A stretch of DNA of 5,092 nt from Methanosarcinales archaeon (GTDB lineage Archaea > Halobacteriota > Methanosarcinia > Methanosarcinales > Methanogasteraceae). Positions 1 through 4,574 of the stretch are shown here, piece after piece; positions within the stretch are counted from its first letter, which is position 1, and each line of letters opens with the position of its first letter. Under the pieces are notes generated by a model. The model had not been told where the DNA came from. It worked only from the letters and a program-made list of their open reading frames with translations, and searched no databases. The translations under genes and the position numbers were made by a program. Location of the stretch: contig DAOUXE010000129.1 of the NCBI GenBank assembly GCA_030666765.1, positions 1 through 5,092 of the forward strand, in the 5' to 3' direction.

Positions 1-63
1 GCGGTAACCAACAGATTGGTCAACGATTACTTGAGTCTGACCTGATTATTTTTGTGCAATGGT
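1..63 (+). other. left edge; possible 3' tail of an upstream gene
   Basis: Two + strand frames enter from the left edge without an immediate stop. One closes at TGA 43-45 after 14 codons, and the other closes at TGA 84-86 after 27 codons, inside the next gene. All three minus-strand frames and the remaining + frame close within this stretch. An upstream + strand gene therefore probably ends here, but too little is present to choose the frame or name a product. The first option would leave an 18-base gap to ATG 64, and the second would overlap it by 23 bases. Either would fit an operon with the membrane protein that follows. No promoter is seen here. Confidence 0.25.
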
Positions 64-597
64 ATGAATGGCGGATACCGAAATGAACCTGACAAGACAG
101 GTGAAGTAATTCCAGGTGCTGCCACGGTATATTCCAATGTGGGAGAAAGCATCAGTGAGTTAAGTAACAGCAATGAGGTCAGTACTGAAAAGTTGATCGA
201 GCTTTGTGACCGTTCTGTTGCATTGTATAAATCATTACTCGAAGAAGAAAACTTGGAAAAGATACTTGATAAAAAGCTGGAACATAAAATTGAGATGATA
301 AATCACATCTCCATAAATTTACGTAATAAATATAATATAAAATTTGGGAAACAGGCGCATGATGATAACCACATGATGAACCAACTCATCCTGCTTTTGA
401 CAGCTATTTCTGTAATCCAAGGCATCATCAATATTTGGGAGTTCGGATCTAAATGGTGGCCCCCTGTTGTCTTGAATGCCCTACTACTCGTCGGTTTATT
501 GCTCTTCTATTTTACGCGGTACAGATATTACGAAAAAACCGGAGATATCGATAGTAGCCATAGCCATGCTGACCCACCCATCTACTGTCAGGGATGA
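64..597 (+). CDS. hypothetical protein with charged helical region and two C-terminal membrane helices
   Basis: I do not recognise this gene. From ATG 64 it encodes 177 residues. Residues 1-40 are polar and probably disordered. Residues 41-95 are rich in Glu, Lys and Leu and look like long helices, possibly a coiled coil. Two hydrophobic stretches follow at about 107-125 and 133-152, separated by a short loop with Trp-Trp-Pro-Pro. A short charged tail with alternating Ser and His ends the protein. The likely arrangement is a helical domain on one side of the membrane anchored by a two-helix hairpin. There is no signal peptide or catalytic motif. An in-frame TTG at 52 would add four residues; I prefer ATG 64, although neither has a Shine-Dalgarno sequence. 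Base use is unlike the neighbours: 241-360 is only about 28% G+C by hand count, against about 65% in 1081-1140 of cbiD. This suggests an accessory or transferred gene. Small membrane effectors of defence systems share this general shape, but nothing specific supports that role. Confidence 0.65.
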   Translation: MNGGYRNEPDKTGEVIPGAATVYSNVGESISELSNSNEVSTEKLIELCDRSVALYKSLLEEENLEKILDKKLEHKIEMINHISINLRNKYNIKFGKQAHDDNHMMNQLILLLTAISVIQGIINIWEFGSKWWPPVVLNALLLVGLLLFYFTRYRYYEKTGDIDSSHSHADPPIYCQG

Positions 598-834
598 CGT
601 AGATAATAGACGAAACATGCGACACTCATCTTTTGCTTTCACGACATAGAGATATATCGGATTCACGGAGGTTGTACCGGATCTGCAACCCTTCATCGAT
701 TTAGGATTTTGCAGGATAACTGCACAATCATCTGTGGTTGATCTAACATATATGATGCGACAGCCCTCGAATCCGACATACCGATCTAAAAAAGCATCAA
801 CTTATTATAACGAAATCCAACACAGAAAACATAA
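598..834 (+). other. intergenic region with two small hairpins, upstream of cbiD
   Basis: No convincing coding sequence lies here. Two short inverted repeats are visible. One pairs GGTTG at 670-674 with CAACC at 686-690. The other pairs TGCAG at 710-714 with CTGCA at 720-724 around a GATAA loop. Neither is followed by a T-tract, so neither looks like a terminator. I see no cobalamin riboswitch: there is no recognisable B12-box, and archaeal cobalamin genes are not generally controlled that way. The right end carries the probable cbiD promoter. Confidence 0.4.
802..810 (+). promoter_or_regulatory. TATA-like box of the cbiD promoter
   Basis: TTATTATAA at 802-810 lies behind an A-rich stretch (788-793) that could act as the TFB recognition element. 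Its centre is about 29 bases before the cbiD ATG. Archaeal transcription usually starts some 25 bases after the TATA centre, so the message would begin within a few bases of the start codon. This fits the absence of any Shine-Dalgarno sequence before ATG 835 and suggests leaderless translation. It is inferred from position and sequence only. Confidence 0.45.
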
Positions 835-1884
835 ATGAAAGACCCTGTCAACAACTTCGAAATCCCTCCTGAATGGATAGAGCGCGCTACCATCCCTGAA
901 TACGAACTGAAAATGGGCATAACAAGCGGGCGTCTCGTACTGCTCGCTGATGGCTCGGTGTTGCGGCGCGGGTATACCACAGGAACGACTGCGACAGCAG
1001 CGGCAAAGGCGGCTGTGCTCTCGCTCAAATGCACAATCGAGCAGGTCACCGTCCTGACACCGGTTGGAATCGAGGTGACGCTGCCAGTCTCGGCATCAGG
1101 TGGCAGGGCATCTGCGATCAAGGACTGCGGGGATCACGGGTTCGATGTCACAGGCGGGATCGAGATCGTGGCAGAAGCGCATGAATCAGGCGATGCTGGT
1201 AATGCTGATAATGTAGACAATGCTGATAATGCTGATAATTCCGGTGATGGTATATCGATTAGAGCAGGGATCGGCATCGGGGTTAAGAGGGGTGTGCCTG
1301 CGATCAATCCGGTGCCGATGAAGCAGATACGCACCGCAATCAGAGAAGCTGTACGCGAGATCGGCATTTCCGGTGCAGACGTTCTGATCTATGTTCCACG
1401 AGGTGAGGAAATTGGTCTCGAGACGCTGAACAGCAGGGTCGGAGTCACCTGCGGGATATCGATACTCGGAACAACAGGTTTTGTCGAGCCGTGGAACGAG
1501 CACCTACTCGAGACGAAGCATGAACTGATACGGCAGGCAGATCGGGTGGTGCTGACCACTGGACGCCTTGGCATGAGATACTCGAATATGCTGTTTCCGG
1601 ATCACACGGTTGTCATGGTGGGAAACCGCATTTCAGAGGGACTTGATGCTGCAAAGGACAAAAGCGAAGTGATCGTCTCCGGACTTCCGGGACTGATTCT
1701 GAAATGGATCGATCCTGACATATTGCGCGGATCCGGCAGTCTCACGACTCAGGAATTGATCGACCGAAACCCTGATGATGTACGGATCGACCGGACGCTT
1801 GCCGCTGCAAAAGAAGATGCTCCGGGCGTGCGCATCGTCCTCTTAAATCGTGACGGCTCGATACTGCGGGACTACACACCATAA
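835..1884 (+). CDS. cbiD: cobalt-precorrin-5B (C1)-methyltransferase CbiD
   Basis: CbiD transfers a methyl group from S-adenosylmethionine to C1 of cobalt-precorrin-5B, giving cobalt-precorrin-6A. This is a cytoplasmic step of the oxygen-independent (early cobalt) cobalamin pathway. The family signature is clear: RRGYTTGTTATAAAKAA at 44-60, a KDCGD segment at 96-100, AINPVP at 156-161, and the conserved block RVGVTCGISILGTTG at 201-215. The protein is 349 residues long. About 43 residues precede the first signature (bacterial CbiD usually starts only a few residues before it), and the segment with PVNNFEIPPEW resembles the extension I associate with archaeal homologues. The start is firm because an in-frame TAA (832-834) directly precedes ATG 835. 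No other cobalamin gene is next to it here. An Asn/Ala/Asp repeat at about 119-138 fills a surface linker and is described separately. The sequence is otherwise intact, and I am confident in the assignment. Confidence 0.95.
   Translation: MKDPVNNFEIPPEWIERATIPEYELKMGITSGRLVLLADGSVLRRGYTTGTTATAAAKAAVLSLKCTIEQVTVLTPVGIEVTLPVSASGGRASAIKDCGDHGFDVTGGIEIVAEAHESGDAGNADNVDNADNADNSGDGISIRAGIGIGVKRGVPAINPVPMKQIRTAIREAVREIGISGADVLIYVPRGEEIGLETLNSRVGVTCGISILGTTGFVEPWNEHLLETKHELIRQADRVVLTTGRLGMRYSNMLFPDHTVVMVGNRISEGLDAAKDKSEVIVSGLPGLILKWIDPDILRGSGSLTTQELIDRNPDDVRIDRTLAAAKEDAPGVRIVLLNRDGSILRDYTP
1201..1239 (+). repeat. 9-base tandem repeat inside cbiD (Asn-Ala-Asp units)
   Basis: Four consecutive 9-base units start at 1201, 1210, 1219 and 1228. 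Units 1, 3 and 4 are identical (AATGCTGAT) and unit 2 differs (AATGTAGAC). A further AAT follows at 1237-1239. They encode N-A-D, N-V-D, N-A-D, N-A-D and N, residues 123-135 of CbiD. The unit is a multiple of three, so copy number can change without breaking the frame. The insert sits in a linker between conserved CbiD blocks and probably does not affect the active site. Confidence 0.85.
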
Positions 1885-1983
1885 AAAAAGAATATTATAT
1901 TTCTTACCCTATCGTCGATATTTGATTGATAAGAGAACATCTCCTCGAATGGTTGTATCGCACTTTACCCATTGTTCAGTCCT

Positions 1984-2035
1984 CCGACGTTCGTTTACTA
2001 AAGAGGTGCTTCCCCCCTTGCACCACCTATGTCGG
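1984..2035 (+). other. nested hairpin in the cbiD to peptidase gap; possible small RNA
   Basis: The outer arms CCGAC (1984-1988) and GTCGG (2031-2035) enclose inner arms GGTGC (2005-2009) and GCACC (2020-2024). The inner loop is ten bases and C-rich. This lies within the 229-base gap 1885-2113, which holds no convincing gene. An AT-rich stretch at 1884-1905, with an A-run followed by ATTATAT, could be a promoter for a transcript starting near 1922. A seven-T tract at 2070-2076 could end it. It is not a tRNA: there is no T-arm or D-arm signature. On the minus strand a frame stays open from about 2041 down to 1918, but it has no good start and no product I recognise, so a relic of a mobile element is a second possibility. 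Confidence 0.3.
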
Positions 2036-2057
2036 CAGCCCTAAACAAGCAGAAGAG

Positions 2058-2063
2058 TTATAT
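2058..2063 (+). promoter_or_regulatory. TATA-like box of the M24 peptidase promoter
   Basis: TTATAT at 2058-2063 is preceded by the purine run AGAAGAG (2051-2057), a plausible TFB recognition element. Transcription would be expected near 2086-2090, giving a leader of roughly 25 bases before ATG 2114. No Shine-Dalgarno sequence is seen in that leader. The placement suggests that the peptidase is transcribed separately from cbiD. The call rests on sequence and spacing only. Confidence 0.35.
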
Positions 2064-2069
2064 CAAATC

Positions 2070-2076
2070 TTTTTTT
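2070..2076 (+). terminator. oligo-T tract, possible archaeal terminator
   Basis: Seven consecutive T at 2070-2076 form the longest T-run of this gap. Archaeal RNA polymerase can terminate at oligo-T without a stable hairpin, so this could end transcription from cbiD or from a small RNA in the gap. It lies just upstream of the predicted start of the peptidase transcript and so would not block it. Confidence 0.3.
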
Positions 2077-2113
2077 AATTAGCTAAAAACAGATGTTTAT
2101 CGCGGCTTGAAAC

Positions 2114-3223
2114 ATGACTCCCACCCCCTTCCTCATGATCGACAACAGCATCCATGATCAGGACCTGTACTATGTGACCCGGTTCCTTGCGCCAGATCAA
2201 TTTTTATATTTAAGATCAGGAGGCGAGGATATTCTCATGGTGCCGGAGATGGAACTTGGTCGCGCCCGCAAGGAATCGCGGATCAGTGATATCCGCACAA
2301 CGTCAGATTACAGCATAATCGAGAAATTGAAACAGTATGGGAGGGACCGCGCACAATCCCTGGTTATATCAGAACTGCTGCACGACGAGGGCGTAACCGA
2401 AGTCAATGTCCCGCATAACTTCCCGGTATTCCTTGCAGACGAATTGAGAGGTGACGGATATAAGATCATCCCAGTACAGAGTCCGATCAGAAAGTTGCGA
2501 TCCGTAAAGACCAGAGAAGAGATTGAATACATCAAAAAGGCGCAAGTCTGCTGTGAATCTGCCATGCAGAGTGCGATCGATCTGATACGAAGAGCAGAGA
2601 TCAGAAGAGGTGTTCTGATAGCCCCGGGCTCTGACCAGCCATTGACGTCCGAGCAGGTCAGGACTGAGATCGAGCACGCCCTGATCAGATGCGGCTGCGA
2701 GTCAGAGGAGACTATTGTTGCAGGCGGGAAGGGCGCAGCAGATCCGCACAACGCGGGCAGGGGCGCACTGCGGACAGACGAGAGCATCGTGATCGATATA
2801 TTCCCCCGCCTTAAGATGGAGCGGTACTACGCGGATATGACCCGCACGGTTGCGCGGGGCACCCCATCGCGGGCACTGTCTGAGATGTATGATGCAGTGC
2901 TGGATGCGCAGACTGCCGCTCTTCGAGTGGTGCGGGCAGGAGTATCTGGCGAGGAGGTTCATAATGTGGTGTGCGGAGTCTTTGAAGATGCCGGGTACAG
3001 AAAACTATTTATCCACTCTACAGGGCACGGAGTCGGGCTTGATGTCCATGAGGCTCCGTATATCGGCGTCGGTGGTGAGATGCTCAAAGCAGGGAATGCG
3101 ATCACCGTTGAGCCCGGGCTGTACGACCCTGAGATCGGTGGTATCAGGATCGAGGATCTGGTTGTAGTCACGGGCTCGGGGTGCGAGAATCTCACCACGA
3201 TTGGGAAGGGTTTTGTGGTGTGA
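2114..3223 (+). CDS. M24 family metallopeptidase (Xaa-Pro aminopeptidase/dipeptidase-like)
   Basis: This 369-residue protein has the two-domain build of M24 peptidases: a creatinase-type N-terminal domain (about 5-125) and a pita-bread catalytic domain (about 133-369). All five metal ligands are visible: D228 in VIDIF, D241 in YADMTR, H305 in HSTGHGVGLDVHE, E333 in VEPG and E347 in IRIED. Supporting histidines are H212 in DPHNAGRG and H312. The set predicts an active two-metal enzyme that removes N-terminal residues next to proline or cleaves X-Pro dipeptides in the cytoplasm. Sequence alone does not separate these activities, so I give no symbol. ATG 2114 is the first possible start, because an in-frame TGA lies at 2108-2110. 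Length and domain order are normal for the family. The gene stands alone with its own probable promoter and has no evident link to tetrapyrrole synthesis. Confidence 0.9.
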   Translation: MTPTPFLMIDNSIHDQDLYYVTRFLAPDQFLYLRSGGEDILMVPEMELGRARKESRISDIRTTSDYSIIEKLKQYGRDRAQSLVISELLHDEGVTEVNVPHNFPVFLADELRGDGYKIIPVQSPIRKLRSVKTREEIEYIKKAQVCCESAMQSAIDLIRRAEIRRGVLIAPGSDQPLTSEQVRTEIEHALIRCGCESEETIVAGGKGAADPHNAGRGALRTDESIVIDIFPRLKMERYYADMTRTVARGTPSRALSEMYDAVLDAQTAALRVVRAGVSGEEVHNVVCGVFEDAGYRKLFIHSTGHGVGLDVHEAPYIGVGGEMLKAGNAITVEPGLYDPEIGGIRIEDLVVVTGSGCENLTTIGKGFVV

Positions 3224-3280
3224 TAAATTTTTAGTAACCGCGCGTAATTAATGTGTTGATGCAAGATATTTAACATAAAT

Positions 3281-3394
3281 ATCACGAATGTATCTAGTTT
3301 ATTGGCACATACCACGTGTCTCTAAAACTTTCAGTATGTGCGATTTTCATGCGCTCGTACTTGGGTGATTCATAAAATTCGTGTCATTCGTGAT
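3281..3394. repeat. 10-base inverted repeat with a nested 8-base inverted repeat
   Basis: ATCACGAATG at 3281-3290 is the exact reverse complement of CATTCGTGAT at 3385-3394. Two more outer pairs can form after one mismatch. Between them, GCACATAC (3305-3312) matches GTATGTGC (3334-3341) as a perfect 8-base pair around a 21-base loop. A T-run (3405-3409) follows shortly. The nesting would allow a long stem-loop in RNA. Confidence 0.45.
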
Positions 3395-3454
3395 TTTGAC
3401 CGGATTTTTACATACCATCTACTGAAATAAACCATGCTTGGCATACTAACTTTT

Positions 3455-3504
3455 GGGGGAATCCCTAACCGGATTGTTGACACCATAAGACAATAGCTTC
3501 CCCC
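3455..3504. repeat. nested inverted repeat just upstream of the cfbC operon promoter
   Basis: GGGGGAA at 3455-3461 pairs with TTCCCCC at 3498-3504. Inside it, ATTGT at 3473-3477 pairs with ACAAT at 3490-3494 around a 12-base loop. The element ends ten bases before the TATA-like box at 3514-3523. It may be an operator for a repressor or activator, or a terminator-like stem belonging to the upstream transcript. Confidence 0.4.
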
Positions 3505-3513
3505 CATTAATCA

Positions 3514-3523
3514 TTATTAAATA
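3514..3523 (+). promoter_or_regulatory. TATA-like box of the probable cfbC operon
   Basis: TTATTAAATA at 3514-3523 is the best TATA match upstream of the acidic protein gene. Its usual transcription start would fall near 3543-3547. That is past ATG 3526 but right at the in-frame ATG 3547, which would fit a leaderless message starting at residue 8 of the longer reading. No Shine-Dalgarno sequence precedes either start. Confidence 0.35.
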
Positions 3524-3525
3524 CT

Positions 3526-3783
3526 ATGGACGCGCAAGTTTCAAATATGGAAGAAGTATTGCTTGAACTTAGTGATGCGGTGAATGTTCGCGAAAAAGAG
3601 TTTTCAGAGTTCTCCGGATCAATATCGGAACTGTCAGAAGATGATTATCCTGATGAGGAGGCGTATGTCAAAGAGTTTTACGAGCGCGTTCATGGTTTCA
3701 TGGACAAAGCGACCGGTCTGATCTCAGCATATCAGGAGTATATAGCAGCGCTTGAGAACGCATGTACCAAACAAGAAGAATAG
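3526..3783 (+). CDS. small acidic helical protein of unknown function, overlapping cfbC
   Basis: I do not recognise this 85-residue protein. It is strongly acidic, with about 22 Asp/Glu against 6 Lys/Arg. It is probably almost all helix, with a break at the Asp-Tyr-Pro-Asp turn (40-43) between two helical halves, so a helical hairpin or coiled coil is plausible. There is no membrane segment and no metal-binding cluster; the single Cys is at position 80. Its last 22 bases overlap the start of cfbC, so the two are almost certainly co-transcribed and may be translationally coupled. In-frame TAA at 3508-3510 limits the start to ATG 3526 or later. ATG 3547 is a good alternative on promoter spacing and would give 78 residues. 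The context suggests a link to CfbC, for example as a small partner or regulator, but nothing in the sequence shows this. Codon-frame integrity and the overlap support it as a real gene. Confidence 0.7.
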   Translation: MDAQVSNMEEVLLELSDAVNVREKEFSEFSGSISELSEDDYPDEEAYVKEFYERVHGFMDKATGLISAYQEYIAALENACTKQEE

Positions 3784-4559
3784 CAATATATGGCAAAGGC
3801 GGAATCGGCAAGTCCAGTACCGCCTCGAATGTCGCAGCAGCGTGCGCGGATGGCGGGTATTCAGTTACCATCATCGGTTGCGACCCGAAGAGCGATTCTT
3901 CGATCACGCTGCTTAAAGGTAGGCGGATTCCGACAGTGATGGATCTGATGCGGCAGGGGTCCGAGCTATCTGAGGCGAATGTCGTCTACGAGGGTTATAA
4001 AGGCGTAAAATGCATCGAAGTCGGCGGACCAGAGCCAGGTGTCGGATGTGCTGGCAGGGGGATCATCGTTGCGGTCACAGAACTACAGAAGATCACAACA
4101 GCACTTACAGATAGCGATCTTGTGATCTACGACGTGCCAGGGGATATTGTATGCGGCGGCTTTGTGGCGCCGATCCGAAAGGGGCTTGTTAGTGAGGCAT
4201 ATATCATCTCTTCAGGCGAATACATGCCAATTTATGCTGCAAACAACATCTGCAAAGGGCTTTTGAAGCTGAAGATGCCGCTTAGCGGGGTAATATGCAA
4301 TTCAAGGAACGTTCCACGAGAAGAAGAGATCATAACTGAATTTGCTGGCAGAATTGGGAGCGAACTCGTTGCATTTATCCCGAAAGACGATATCGTGCAG
4401 GACTGCGAGCGCCGAGGGTTCTCTGTGCTCGAAAGTGCACCGGACTCCACAATCGCAGATGTGTACCGCAAGCTTGCAAAAGCGATCATGGACTGCGAAC
4501 ATTCAGCGATACCAGCTCCGATGGAGGACGATAGCCTCCGTGAACTGCTCAATATATAG
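3762..4559 (+). CDS. cfbC: Ni-sirohydrochlorin a,c-diamide reductive cyclase, ATP-dependent reductase subunit CfbC
   Basis: CfbC is the NifH-like iron-sulfur ATPase of F430 synthesis. With CfbD it drives the ATP-dependent six-electron reduction and gamma-lactam ring formation that turns Ni-sirohydrochlorin a,c-diamide into seco-F430. The sequence shows the P-loop GKGGIGKSS (11-19), the switch DPKSDS (41-46), the cluster ligand C96 in GVGCAGRG, and [11 protein letters not shown] (124-134) with the second ligand C131. These two cysteines hold a [4Fe-4S] cluster between two subunits of a homodimer. The length of 265 residues is normal. In-frame TGA at 3753-3755 makes ATG 3762 the first start. 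Other members of this superfamily are NifH (nitrogenase) and BchL/ChlL (chlorophyll synthesis). I prefer CfbC because of the overall sequence pattern and the archaeal setting, and because no nitrogenase genes accompany it. Its partner gene cfbD and the other cfb genes are not in the window. The gene overlaps an acidic-protein gene upstream and almost abuts an Mrr-like gene downstream. Confidence 0.88.
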   Translation: MYQTRRIAIYGKGGIGKSSTASNVAAACADGGYSVTIIGCDPKSDSSITLLKGRRIPTVMDLMRQGSELSEANVVYEGYKGVKCIEVGGPEPGVGCAGRGIIVAVTELQKITTALTDSDLVIYDVPGDIVCGGFVAPIRKGLVSEAYIISSGEYMPIYAANNICKGLLKLKMPLSGVICNSRNVPREEEIITEFAGRIGSELVAFIPKDDIVQDCERRGFSVLESAPDSTIADVYRKLAKAIMDCEHSAIPAPMEDDSLRELLNI

Positions 4560-4567
4560 ATGTGTGT

Positions 4568-4571
4568 GAGG
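4568..4571 (+). promoter_or_regulatory. possible ribosome binding site GAGG deciding the start of the last gene
   Basis: GAGG at 4568-4571 is the only Shine-Dalgarno-like match before a gene start in this window. It lies 3 bases before ATG 4575 and 6 bases before GTG 4578. The latter spacing is more typical, so the true start may be GTG 4578. An earlier in-frame ATG at 4560-4562, directly behind the cfbC stop, has no such signal. Confidence 0.35.
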
Positions 4572-4574
4572 AAT

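Larger units (their letters stand above)
3224..3525 (+). other. 302-base gene-free region rich in inverted repeats
   Basis: I see no gene, tRNA or CRISPR array here. The region is AT-rich and starts with a five-T run (3228-3232) directly after the peptidase stop, which could terminate that transcript. It contains an outer inverted repeat (3281-3290 with 3385-3394), a second nested within it (3305-3312 with 3334-3341), and a separate nested hairpin (3455-3504). A TATA-like box sits at its right end. Short direct repeats are also present: ATTCGTG twice at 3377-3393, ACATACCA at 3307 and 3410, and ACCGGATT at 3399 and 3468. It could be a structured RNA, a decayed small mobile element, or a regulatory region of the cfbC operon. 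Confidence 0.5.

Noticed and set aside
496..696. 66-codon minus-strand open frame over the end of the membrane-protein gene
   Set aside because: About half of it is antisense to the membrane helices. It has no start signal and no family resemblance. The part beyond 597 reads acceptably as protein, but that is not enough to call a gene.
2008..2017. GCTTCCCCCC shared by the gaps at 2008-2017 and 3496-3505
   Set aside because: A ten-base match is expected by chance several times in a sequence of this length, and the surrounding bases do not match.
1850..2044. 64-codon + strand open frame starting inside cbiD and running through the gap
   Set aside because: It begins in another frame within cbiD, has no start signal, and its His/Arg/Pro-rich translation looks like noncoding sequence.
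2308..2787. 159-codon minus-strand open frame opposite the M24 peptidase
   Set aside because: It lies entirely within a clear family member on the + strand and its translation shows no motif or domain pattern; it is a shadow of the real gene.
3377..3393. Adjacent ATTCGTG copies as a possible CRISPR or iteron array
   Set aside because: Only two 7-base copies exist, with no regular spacing or further units; too little for an array or origin.
3762..4559. Possibility that the NifH-like gene is nitrogenase nifH or chlorophyll-pathway bchL
   Set aside because: No nifD, nifK or glnB-like genes follow it, and no photosynthetic context exists. The overall sequence pattern is closer to CfbC of F430-making archaea. 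A tree would settle it.
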